64,000 bases of DNA from Alphaproteobacteria bacterium MarineAlpha5_Bin12. GTDB taxonomy: Bacteria > Pseudomonadota > Alphaproteobacteria > HIMB59 > GCA-002718135. How positions within the stretch are numbered: position 1 is the first letter of the stretch; each line of letters opens with the position of its first letter. The position numbers and the translations under genes were made by a program. This document shows positions 1-8,862 of the stretch, in pieces. The stretch lies in contig PTKS01000007.1 of NCBI GenBank assembly GCA_002937855.1, positions 1 to 64,000 of the forward strand, read 5' to 3'. The notes below the pieces were generated by a model that worked only from the letters and a program-made list of their open reading frames with translations, was not told the DNA's origin and made no database searches.

Positions 1-144
1 ATTATCTATTTTATCAAATTTTTTATAGTCTTTTATATAAATTGTTTTTAAGTTTGATAATGATTTAACCATTTTGAGCTGTTGCCATTTTCCTTTTAAT
101 AAAATAGTAATTTTTAAGCAGGCGTCAACTTTTAAAATATTCAA
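1..144 (-). CDS. Partial CDS running off the left edge; possible STAS-like N-terminus of an MlaE-type ABC permease
   Basis: Reverse strand is open from a TTG at 144 to the window edge: (M)NILKVDACLKITILLKGKWQQLKMVKSLSNLKTIYIKDYKKFDKIDN. Pattern 'L.G.W....L..L..L...D...IDN' resembles N-terminal STAS regions of MlaE permeases; weak. Confidence 0.35.
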   Translation of the reverse strand, partial: MNILKVDACLKITILLKGKWQQLKMVKSLSNLKTIYIKDYKKFDKIDN

Positions 145-180
145 GGTAATTATAAATAATAATTTTGTTAATTATAGATA

Positions 181-927
181 CTAATTTTTGGAATTTATCT
201 GATCATTAACATAATTTAAAATCAGAATTTCTGTTTCACTAGATTTACAATCTTTAGCATGTGTTAAATGACCTTTTTTACAATTGTATCCGATTAAATT
301 TACATTATTTGGATAAAGTTCTGTTAAGAATTTTAATTCCTCTGGGCGATTAAAATCATCATCTTCGTATGCAAAAACTAAAGCATCTATAAACTTTGCT
401 TTTGTAATTTCTTTTATATGCGCAGGTCTTGCCTCCTCTCTCCACCACGGATATTTTTTTGTTTCATGTCTTGGTCCAGCAAATGCAGGAGCGAAAACAA
501 TCGCACTGTTAAATAATTTTTCATTTTCTCTAAACATATGTAAAGCAGTCCATCCTCCCGCAGACCACCCACTGATAAAGATATTATTAGGATTAACGCC
601 TATTTCATTTATTTCAGTAAGGAGTTTTTTCAATTGTTTCACTCTTTTGTATATGTATGATCCTGGAGAGTTATCGTTGTCTGTAGATTTAGAGCACATA
701 AAAATAAAATGTGCATTAATTTCTTTTTCTAAATATTTTAGAGTTTTTGGTATTTTGTTAAATCGACTAGAACATTTTTCTGATTTTTGTGGTCTTGTTT
801 GTCCATGACTCCAAATAATTACTACGGGATTTTTTTCTAAAACTAAGTCTTCTTGTATAGATGAAAGATCATTAGCATTTACATTTATTGCTGATAACAG
901 AATAAAAAATGTAATTAAATTTTTCAT
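181..927 (-). CDS. Secreted alpha/beta hydrolase-like protein
   Basis: ORF with N-terminal signal peptide and GWSAGG (GxSxG) nucleophile elbow. Confidence 0.6.
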   Translation of the reverse strand: MKNLITFFILLSAINVNANDLSSIQEDLVLEKNPVVIIWSHGQTRPQKSEKCSSRFNKIPKTLKYLEKEINAHFIFMCSKSTDNDNSPGSYIYKRVKQLKKLLTEINEIGVNPNNIFISGWSAGGWTALHMFRENEKLFNSAIVFAPAFAGPRHETKKYPWWREEARPAHIKEITKAKFIDALVFAYEDDDFNRPEELKFLTELYPNNVNLIGYNCKKGHLTHAKDCKSSETEILILNYVNDQINSKN

Positions 928-977
928 AATAAATAATATTTAAGACTATATTAAAGGTATTACGATTAGGGTTTTCA

Positions 978-1472
978 TTATTCCACATTAGCTCCAATTA
1001 AAAATTCTTTTACTAACCCAGTCATGTTTTCTTTGATATGAAGTTCTCCAGCCCTAATGCCTTCAACAATATAATCCATTTTACTAAATTGACTTTCATT
1101 ATGTCTTTTTAAATGCCCTTTCAAACAAACTATCATTTTTGAACCCTTTTCATCTCCAAATAATTCCATAAAAACACTTAATGTAACTTGATAGAACCCT
1201 TCATCCTTTGTGCTATATCTAACTTGATAGAACCCTTCATCCTTGATAGCGTCTGATCTAGATTTTTGACCTTCAACACCTATGCGATAATCTTTACAAA
1301 AAGCTATTATAAATCCATATAAGAACATTAATATGTGTTGTGAATATAGTTTATCAGAAGTAACATTAAGTTTTTTTAAACCTTCAACTTGATCGTTTAA
1401 TACATTAACTAATCTACCTATAGCTAAAATCTTTTTACCTTTATTGGGAAGTAATAGAGAAAATAATCCCAT
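978..1472 (-). CDS. Hypothetical protein with internal KDEGFYQV duplication
   Basis: 164-aa ORF; no family recognised. Confidence 0.5.
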   Translation of the reverse strand: MGLFSLLLPNKGKKILAIGRLVNVLNDQVEGLKKLNVTSDKLYSQHILMFLYGFIIAFCKDYRIGVEGQKSRSDAIKDEGFYQVRYSTKDEGFYQVTLSVFMELFGDEKGSKMIVCLKGHLKRHNESQFSKMDYIVEGIRAGELHIKENMTGLVKEFLIGANVE

Positions 1473-1517
1473 ATTAATCTTTATTGAGTTTTAGAATTGT
1501 TACCATAATTATTGCTC

Positions 1518-1853
1518 CTAATTAAACCAAAGAAAAATTAAAATACCAAAAGATAAAATATCGATAAGTGGTTGAATAGAATAGAATAAAAATAGTCTAT
1601 CTCTTCCAAAAATATATCCCACAACAAAACTAACAATTAAAAATAAAACAATAGGAATATACCAAGAAAGATTAATAAACCCCCATAAAATAATACCAAG
1701 CAAGGAAATCAAATTTATAGGACCGATAATTTGTCTAACTTTTGATTGGTTACCAAAGTAGGTATTAGCGTCTTCGGTCGTTCTTGTAAAAACTCTTACA
1801 GTATAAGCCGATGTCATCGATAATAACAAACCTAAACAAAAAACCATAAACAT
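1518..1853 (-). CDS. Small hypothetical membrane protein
   Basis: 111-aa ORF with several hydrophobic helices. Confidence 0.5.
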   Translation of the reverse strand: MFMVFCLGLLLSMTSAYTVRVFTRTTEDANTYFGNQSKVRQIIGPINLISLLGIILWGFINLSWYIPIVLFLIVSFVVGYIFGRDRLFLFYSIQPLIDILSFGILIFLWFN

Positions 1854-1872
1854 ACGATTATCTTACCATAAT

Positions 1873-2142
1873 TCAATTTAACCAATTCTCATAATAACAA
1901 GTTGTGGACTTAGGAGCCTTATTAATATTAAGTTTTACTTGGCAAATAATAAACTCTTTAAGACCTCTTATATGATAAGTAATAAGACTTGGCTCATATG
2001 ATACTTCTACTATTTTATATTCTTTCATTTGTAAAAATTGCGTAAAGGTTGTTCTTGTTTCTTTCCATTCAGTTGTTTTAGCAAACACCGAACCACTAAC
2101 CAACAAAACCAACCCGATAAGTAATAATAGTTTTTTCATCAC
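1873..2142 (-). CDS. Small secreted hypothetical protein
   Basis: 89-aa ORF with N-terminal signal peptide (MMKKLLLLIGLVLLVSGSVFA). Confidence 0.5.
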   Translation of the reverse strand: MMKKLLLLIGLVLLVSGSVFAKTTEWKETRTTFTQFLQMKEYKIVEVSYEPSLITYHIRGLKEFIICQVKLNINKAPKSTTCYYENWLN

Positions 2143-2246
2143 GATTATCCTACCACCAACTGAAAGGAATGTTGAGGGGAAAAAGAGTGTTTTTTGAAAG
2201 TGAAAAGATACAAATGGGATACAAATTTTTTAAACGTGGAACTTTT

Positions 2247-2321
2247 TGGAGCGGGCGAAGGGATTTGAACCCTCGACTTCAACCTTGGCAAGGTTGCGCT
2301 CTACCCCTGAGCTACGCCCGC
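2247..2321 (-). tRNA. tRNA-Gly(GCC), CCA encoded
   Basis: Reverse complement GCGGGCGTAGCTCAGGGGTAGAGCGCAACCTTGCCAAGGTTGAAGTCGAGGGTTCAAATCCCTTCGCCCGCTCCA: 7-bp acceptor stem, anticodon GCC, GGTTCAAATCC T-loop. Confidence 0.95.
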
Positions 2322-2367
2322 TTAATATCTTTCTATAAGAAAAATAACAAAAAATACAAGTAAAAAC

Positions 2368-3264
2368 TTAAAATTCTTTAATGATAAAATTTTGATTTTT
2401 AAGTCTTTCGTTCACTTCAACAAAGTCAGATTCATCCAATAAACATTGCTTCTTTTTATTGATCAAAAGATCTGGAGAAGAATAAAAATATTTTTTTACA
2501 TCACGAGATAATTGTTTATCGATGTTGTTTGGGGCTTTATTGGTAATTAAATATTCGTACAACTTTATATCATATTCATTATATTTTTTAATAATTTCTA
2601 TTTTTTCATCATCAAAATTCAATTGCATATTTTTTGTTTTCTGTTGTTCTTGAAAAAAAAGATTGGGCAAATCATAGAGTGAAATTAATAAATTATAAAG
2701 ATCGCTAGAATTTTTAATGTCATAAATTAAATCAATTTCTTTAAGAAGAACATTTCTTGCTTTTAAAAACATATTTTCATTAATATTGTCTTTAATAAAA
2801 CTCTTGCTAGAAAATTGTCTAGTCATAACATTTGGTGTAATAATATTATTTTCAAAACAATATTTTAAATAATCATTTTCAAAAAAAGAATTTTTTTTGA
2901 TAATATTTCGAGATATAAGAAATTTAAAATGTGAAATACAACGTTCAACTGGTTCCCGTATAATTGTTACAGATAAATATTTACTAAAATATTTTGAAAT
3001 CTCATAAGGAAAATGTCCATAAATAAAATTCGGATTATAATCAAATATTTTTTTCTTATTTTTTAAAAAATATTCAAATGCAATATTTGTTTTTCTTTCT
3101 CCAAATGGAGATCCTGGAATTCTAAGTGATCTAGAAAATAGGTAAGAAAATAAAACCGAGAAGGTTGTTCCTGCACATTTTGGAATATGATAAAATATTA
3201 GTGGTTTTTTTTCATTTTTCTGAACATTGTATCCTTTGCACAAGTAAAAATTTTTATTATACAT
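2368..3264 (-). CDS. Sulfotransferase family protein (Sulfotransfer_2-like)
   Basis: PAPS-binding-like motif FYHIPKCAGTTF and IIREPVERCISHF. Confidence 0.8.
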   Translation of the reverse strand: MYNKNFYLCKGYNVQKNEKKPLIFYHIPKCAGTTFSVLFSYLFSRSLRIPGSPFGERKTNIAFEYFLKNKKKIFDYNPNFIYGHFPYEISKYFSKYLSVTIIREPVERCISHFKFLISRNIIKKNSFFENDYLKYCFENNIITPNVMTRQFSSKSFIKDNINENMFLKARNVLLKEIDLIYDIKNSSDLYNLLISLYDLPNLFFQEQQKTKNMQLNFDDEKIEIIKKYNEYDIKLYEYLITNKAPNNIDKQLSRDVKKYFYSSPDLLINKKKQCLLDESDFVEVNERLKNQNFIIKEF

Positions 3265-3367
3265 TTTTAAGAGTTGTTTTTATTTTTATTTAAAAACAAA
3301 AAATTAATGCATATAATATAATTGATTTTTATCATTATTCTTTAATCCGATTATTTATAATAAAAAG

Positions 3368-4852
3368 ATGAAAAAAATAAATAAACAAACAATACAAACT
3401 TTGATTAATTATTATAAATCAAGTGATTTAGCCAAATTAGAAAAAGAAGTAAAAAAACTTTTAAAAACTTTTCCAGATGAGGAATTTTTATATAATATAC
3501 TTGGCATATCTTTTGTTGAAAGAAAAAAGTTTGGTGAAGCTATTTCAACTTTTAAAAAGACATTGTCGATAAATCCTAATAATGCTGAAATTTTTTGTAA
3601 TATTGGTAATACTTATTTTGCACAACGAAAGTTTTCACAATCAATTAAGAATTATCAAAAATCATTAAGTATTAAGCCTGATTATGCCGAAGCTCATTAT
3701 AATTTAGGAAATGCATATAAAGAAAAATTATACTTTGATGATGCTATTTTAAGTTATAAAAATGCAATAAAATATCAAAATGACCATGCTGAAGCTTATA
3801 GTAATCTTGGAAATATTAAAAAATACCAAAACAATTTCAAGGATGCTAAAAAATATTATCAAAAAGCTCTTAAAATAAAACCTGATTATTCCGCTGCCTA
3901 TATTAATTTAGGGTATCTAAATTTAAGTTTAAATAATTTTAAAGAAGGATGGGAAGCTCATGAAAAACGAGGAGAAGCTCTAGAATTAATAAAAGATATG
4001 GGTTTAAATAATTATAAATTATGGGATGGAAAAAAGTTTTCTGGTAGTCTTATGATAATAGGTGAACAAGGATTGGGGGATTATATTTTGTTTGGCTCCA
4101 TGTTAAATGATTTATTAAAGTTTCATAAAAACATTACATTTATGATAAATGAGAGATTGTTATCTCTTTTTCAACGTAGTTTTCCAAAAATAAACTTTAT
4201 AAAGTTTGATAAAAATATTAATAAATATGAATTTGATAAATATATTCTTTTGGGATCAATCGGAAGATTTTTAAGAAAAACAACTAAAGATTTTTCAAAA
4301 AAACAAATACAATTTATTTTTTCAGACAAAAATAAAGTTAAAAAAATTAATAATGAAATAGATATTAATAAAAAATTAAAAATTGGAATATCTTGGCAAA
4401 CAGAAAGTATTAATAACCCTAAAGAAAGAAGTATTAAATTGAAACAGTTATTGCCAATCCTCAAAAATTCAAATTATGAATTTATTAATTTACAGTATGG
4501 GGATACCAAAAAAGAAAGATTGGAGTTAGATAGAAAATTTAAAATTAAAATACTTAATTTAAACAGCATAAATTATACAAAAGATATCGAGGAAGTCACT
4601 GCTATAGCATCACAGTGTGATTTGGTTATAACAATAGCAAACTTTACCGCGCAATTATCATCGTCGCTGGGTGTCCCAACTTGGGTAATATTACCATATT
4701 CTTGTCACTGGAGATGGTCAGTAAATACTGAAGAAAGCCTATGGTACCCTACTGCAAAAATTTTTAGGCAAAAAAAATGGGGGGATTGGGATACTTTAAT
4801 CAAGGATGTATCTATAAGATTAAATGAGTTTAAAAAAATTTATAAACTGTAA
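3368..4852 (+). CDS. TPR protein with C-terminal heptosyltransferase-like (GT9-type) domain
   Basis: Multiple TPR units (e.g. PDYAEAHYNLGNAYKEK), then GEQGLGDYILFGSML...IGISWQT...DLVITIANFTAQLSSSLGVPTWVILP. Confidence 0.8.
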   Translation: MKKINKQTIQTLINYYKSSDLAKLEKEVKKLLKTFPDEEFLYNILGISFVERKKFGEAISTFKKTLSINPNNAEIFCNIGNTYFAQRKFSQSIKNYQKSLSIKPDYAEAHYNLGNAYKEKLYFDDAILSYKNAIKYQNDHAEAYSNLGNIKKYQNNFKDAKKYYQKALKIKPDYSAAYINLGYLNLSLNNFKEGWEAHEKRGEALELIKDMGLNNYKLWDGKKFSGSLMIIGEQGLGDYILFGSMLNDLLKFHKNITFMINERLLSLFQRSFPKINFIKFDKNINKYEFDKYILLGSIGRFLRKTTKDFSKKQIQFIFSDKNKVKKINNEIDINKKLKIGISWQTESINNPKERSIKLKQLLPILKNSNYEFINLQYGDTKKERLELDRKFKIKILNLNSINYTKDIEEVTAIASQCDLVITIANFTAQLSSSLGVPTWVILPYSCHWRWSVNTEESLWYPTAKIFRQKKWGDWDTLIKDVSIRLNEFKKIYKL

Positions 4853-5472
4853 ACATTATAAATATCTTCATCAATATAAGCATTGAAAGATATTGACCTT
4901 CTTTCTCCTTTTCCAAAAAATGGGTTTACGGAGTGATACATGTAATTTGGAAATATATAGCAATCTCCAAGTTTAGGTCTTTGATCTACAACACCCGTTG
5001 AAAGAAATTGTTTTGAGCCATGAATAAAATTTATATTCCCATGTGAATTTTCTTTTTTAGATTCTTGAATACTTTCTCCAAATGTTTCAGGAAGTTTTAA
5101 ATATCCTACGCCCGAAACATGTCCTCCATGATAGTGAGGGGGATTGTATTCATTCTCAAACTGTCTAATAACCCAAGATGCTATTAGTCTAAAGTTTTTA
5201 ACCTCTTTGTTTATAGCGTTTTTAATATAAGCTTTAGTTAAAGCTGAAAAAAAATTTAGCAATTCACCCTCAATAAGATTTTCAGGGAGTTTTATTTCTT
5301 GTTTTACCTGACCAACTAATTTTGACCCATGATCCAGTTCTGCTCCGATTTTTTTATCTTTTATCTCTTCATCGATGAAATCATTTATTTTTGAAATAAG
5401 TGAAGTTGGCATTTCTGTTAACCCTAGTGGTGGGCCAAAAGGTCTTGAAATTTTAAATACTGTTTCTGTCAT
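4840..5472 (-). CDS. Putative 2OG-Fe(II) oxygenase-like protein
   Basis: YNPPHYHGGHVSGVGYLKLP...GDCYIFPNYMYHSVNPFFGKGERRSISFN: spaced His/Asp/His and distal Arg typical of the 2OG-oxygenase double-stranded beta helix. Confidence 0.6.
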   Translation of the reverse strand: MTETVFKISRPFGPPLGLTEMPTSLISKINDFIDEEIKDKKIGAELDHGSKLVGQVKQEIKLPENLIEGELLNFFSALTKAYIKNAINKEVKNFRLIASWVIRQFENEYNPPHYHGGHVSGVGYLKLPETFGESIQESKKENSHGNINFIHGSKQFLSTGVVDQRPKLGDCYIFPNYMYHSVNPFFGKGERRSISFNAYIDEDIYNVYSL

Positions 5473-5540
5473 TTTTTAAATATCTAATTATTATAATTTA
5501 TTTCCAAACAATAACAATCTAGAATAGATTAATAATCAGT

Positions 5541-7097
5541 ATGAATAAACTTAATAAAGACGAAATTAATAAATTAATAACTCTCTATAAGAATAGAAAA
5601 TTCCTAAAATTAAGGAGTTATTGTAAAAATTTATCTTCACATTTTTTAGAGGATCCAGTAATTTTAGTTTTTTGGGGTTTGTCATATTTTGAAACCAATC
5701 AATATGAAGAGGCTGAAAAAAAATTTAAAGAGGCGATTAGTATTGATAAAGAAAATTTAGAGGCTCATATCAATTTAGGTAATACTTATGGTAAGTTAAA
5801 AAAATTTGAGAAAGCAATTGAATTTTTTAATAGATCTACAAAAATTAATCCTGATAATCATCAAATTTATTATAATTTAGCAGTTGTTTTACAAAAAACA
5901 GATAATTTAAAAGAAGCGGTTAAGGCATACAAAAAAGCAATTGCAATAAATAATAAATATTCAATTGCTTATAATAATTTAGGGAATATTTTACAGACCC
6001 AAGGCAAGATTAAAGAAGCCAAAAAAAACTTTGAAAATGCAATTTTATATAATCCTTTTTTCGCGGAAGCATATAGGCATCTTGGGAGAATCACTAAATA
6101 TAAAAAATACAATTCTAGAATTAATGATATGGAGAAAATATATCAATCAAAAAATATTCCCCATAACGATAAAATACATCTTGGTTTTGCATTAGGCCAA
6201 GCATTTGAAGATATCAAAAATTATGAAAAGTCAATCAATTATTATATTGAATCCAATAATTTAAGAAGAAGTCAATTTGATTATTCAATTGATGATGACA
6301 AAAATAAAATTAAAAAAATTAAAATGTTTTTTAATAAAAAAATAATTAATATTAAATTAGATAGTAAATATCAAGTTACTCCTATCTTTATTGTAGGTAT
6401 GTTAAGATCTGGAACAACATTGATTGAACAAATCATTTCAAGTCACAGCAATGTAAGTGGACTTGGAGAAATTGGAAAATTTTTTGAACTAGTTGAAGAA
6501 AATTTTTTTAAAAAGAATAAAACGTTTAAAAAATATTCAATAAAAACTGAAAAGAATTTTTATAGTCTGGGGAATAAATATATAGAATATATTGAATCCA
6601 TGGGAATAAAAAATAAATATTTTACAGACAAAATGCCATTAAATTTTATGTGGATTGGATTTATAAAAATTGCGATACCGCAAGCAAAAATCATACACTG
6701 CGTCCGCAATCCACTAGATAACTGTTTGTCAATATTTAAAAACTATTTTGTTCAAGAGAATAATAAATATTCTTATAATATGGATGAATTGGGTCAGTTT
6801 TTTAATTTATATCTTGATATGATGAATTTCTGGAAATCTATTTTTCCAAAAAGTATTTATGATGTCTCATATGAAAAATTAATACTTAATCAAAATAATG
6901 AAACTCGAAAATTACTTTCAGCATGTGGTCTTAATTTTGAGTCTAACTGCATAAAATATTATGAAAATAAAAGAAATGTTAAAACCGCGAGTTCCTATCA
7001 AGTAAGAAGAAAATTATATAATGATTCTATTGATTTGTGGAAAAATTATGAAAAGAATATTCAACCTTTAATAAAGATAGTAAAAAAGGAACATTAA
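5541..7097 (+). CDS. TPR-sulfotransferase fusion protein
   Basis: N-terminal TPRs; C-terminal PIFIVGMLRSGTTLIEQIISSH (5'-PSB loop) and IIHCVRNPLDNCLSIFKNYF. Confidence 0.85.
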   Translation: MNKLNKDEINKLITLYKNRKFLKLRSYCKNLSSHFLEDPVILVFWGLSYFETNQYEEAEKKFKEAISIDKENLEAHINLGNTYGKLKKFEKAIEFFNRSTKINPDNHQIYYNLAVVLQKTDNLKEAVKAYKKAIAINNKYSIAYNNLGNILQTQGKIKEAKKNFENAILYNPFFAEAYRHLGRITKYKKYNSRINDMEKIYQSKNIPHNDKIHLGFALGQAFEDIKNYEKSINYYIESNNLRRSQFDYSIDDDKNKIKKIKMFFNKKIINIKLDSKYQVTPIFIVGMLRSGTTLIEQIISSHSNVSGLGEIGKFFELVEENFFKKNKTFKKYSIKTEKNFYSLGNKYIEYIESMGIKNKYFTDKMPLNFMWIGFIKIAIPQAKIIHCVRNPLDNCLSIFKNYFVQENNKYSYNMDELGQFFNLYLDMMNFWKSIFPKSIYDVSYEKLILNQNNETRKLLSACGLNFESNCIKYYENKRNVKTASSYQVRRKLYNDSIDLWKNYEKNIQPLIKIVKKEH

Positions 7098-7101
7098 TTG
7101 T

Positions 7102-8862
7102 ATGAAAATGAATCCGAATGATTTCAACGCACTTGTAGATTTATATAAATCGGGAAAAACAAAAGAAGTAGAAGATGGTGCAAAGTCTCTAATCAAAAAA
7201 TTTCCTAAAGAAATTATAATTCATAATTTACTTGGAGCTGTATATTTAGAAATGAAAAAATTGGATTTAGCTAGAAAATCTTTTGAAAAAGCCTTGGAAA
7301 TTAATCCTCGCTATTCTGAGGCTTATAATAATTTAGGAATAATTTTTCAAAAAAAAGGAAAAAATAAAAATGCAATTTCTTCATATAAAAAGGCAATTGA
7401 AAATAATCAAGTTTTTCATAAAGCTCATTATAATTTGGCAATTGCCTATCAAGAGTTGGGAGCCTTTCCTGATGCAATATATCATTATAAAAAAACTTAT
7501 GAAATAGACAATAATTTTGGAGAAGCGTTGATAAATTATTGGTATCTAAACCAGTTTTGTTGTGACTGGAAAAATCAATCACAAATGAAAATAGAGTTAA
7601 AAAAATATATAAATGATTGTCAAAGTGATAACTCAAAACAATGCATTAAGCCTTTTCCTCTCCTTTCGATTTTTGATGATCCAGAACTCCATTTCATTGC
7701 ATCAAAATTATACTCAAAAAATAAAATTATTAATGTAAAAAAATTTAACAAGACAAATTCTGTTAACGTCGATAAAAAATTAAGAATAGCATATGTTTCA
7801 AGTGATTTTAAGAATCATCCATTTTCATATCTTACTGCTGGTTTATTAGAAAACCACAATACAGATAATTTTGAAATTTATTGTATTTCTTCCAGCAAGA
7901 ATGACAAAAGTGATATTCAAAATAGAATAAAAAGGGCATGTAAAAACTTCATAGATGTCTCAAATAAAAATAACTTTGAAATAGCAAAATTAATTAACGA
8001 TTTATCAATCAATATTATAGTTGATTGTGGTGGGTATACTAAAGAATCCAAAATAGAATTATATTCTTATTTACCAAATATTCCAAAAATTGGATTTCTT
8101 GGATACCCCGGCACACTTGGTGGAAATATAAATCAATATATAATAGCAGATAAAATTGTAATTCCCGAGAATCAAAAGATTAATTTTTCTGAAAAAATTA
8201 TTTATTTACCTGATTCATACTATCCAACAGATAATAAAGCTAAAATTGATAAAAATCCAATTTCAAGAAAAGAGTGTCTGCTTCCTAAGAATTCATTTGT
8301 TTTTTGTTGTTTTAATCAAAGTTATAAAATTACACCAGAAATTTTTAATACGTGGATGGAGATTCTAAACCAGATAGAAAATAGTGTACTGTGGCTTATG
8401 TCATCAAATAAATGGGCTCAAAGCAATTTAAGACAAATTGCAAGCTCTAAGGGAATTAATAAAAATAGAATAATTTTTGCAAAAAAAGTCTCCAATCAAA
8501 AACATTTATCAAGAATTAAAAATGCTGATTTATTTTTAGATACATTTCCATACAATGGTCATACAACAGCTTGTGATTCACTTTTTATGCATGTGCCTGT
8601 TTTAACAATAAAAGGTAAAAGTTTTGCTTCACGAGTAGCAACAAGCTTGTTAAGTGCAATTGGTATAGGTGAATTAGCTACTGAAAATTTAAAGGAATAT
8701 AGGTTTTCAGCAATTGAATTGGCTAAATCAAAACCAAAAATATTATCTTATAAGGAAAAGTTAATGATAAATAAATCAACCTATCCATTATTTAATACTA
8801 AACTATATACAAAAAACTTGGAAAAAAAGTTTTTAGAAATTTGGAGTAAAACTAAAAAATGA
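7102..8862 (+). CDS. TPR + O-GlcNAc transferase/SPINDLY-like (GT41) glycosyltransferase
   Basis: TPRs, then RIAYVSSDFKNHPFSYL...FCCFNQSYKITPEIFNTW...DTFPYNGHTTACDSLFMHVPVLT, OGT hallmark motifs. Confidence 0.85.
   Translation: MKMNPNDFNALVDLYKSGKTKEVEDGAKSLIKKFPKEIIIHNLLGAVYLEMKKLDLARKSFEKALEINPRYSEAYNNLGIIFQKKGKNKNAISSYKKAIENNQVFHKAHYNLAIAYQELGAFPDAIYHYKKTYEIDNNFGEALINYWYLNQFCCDWKNQSQMKIELKKYINDCQSDNSKQCIKPFPLLSIFDDPELHFIASKLYSKNKIINVKKFNKTNSVNVDKKLRIAYVSSDFKNHPFSYLTAGLLENHNTDNFEIYCISSSKNDKSDIQNRIKRACKNFIDVSNKNNFEIAKLINDLSINIIVDCGGYTKESKIELYSYLPNIPKIGFLGYPGTLGGNINQYIIADKIVIPENQKINFSEKIIYLPDSYYPTDNKAKIDKNPISRKECLLPKNSFVFCCFNQSYKITPEIFNTWMEILNQIENSVLWLMSSNKWAQSNLRQIASSKGINKNRIIFAKKVSNQKHLSRIKNADLFLDTFPYNGHTTACDSLFMHVPVLTIKGKSFASRVATSLLSAIGIGELATENLKEYRFSAIELAKSKPKILSYKEKLMINKSTYPLFNTKLYTKNLEKKFLEIWSKTKK

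Noticed and set aside
2169-2363. 64-aa + strand ORF (…WSGRRDLNPRLQPWQGCALPLSYARL…)
   Set aside because: It is the familiar spurious translation across the antisense of a tRNA gene; tRNA-Gly(GCC) occupies 2247-2321.
4171-4464. 97-aa minus ORF inside the 3368..4852 TPR gene
   Set aside because: Shadow ORF fully contained in a better-supported gene; composition reflects the complement of AT-rich coding sequence.
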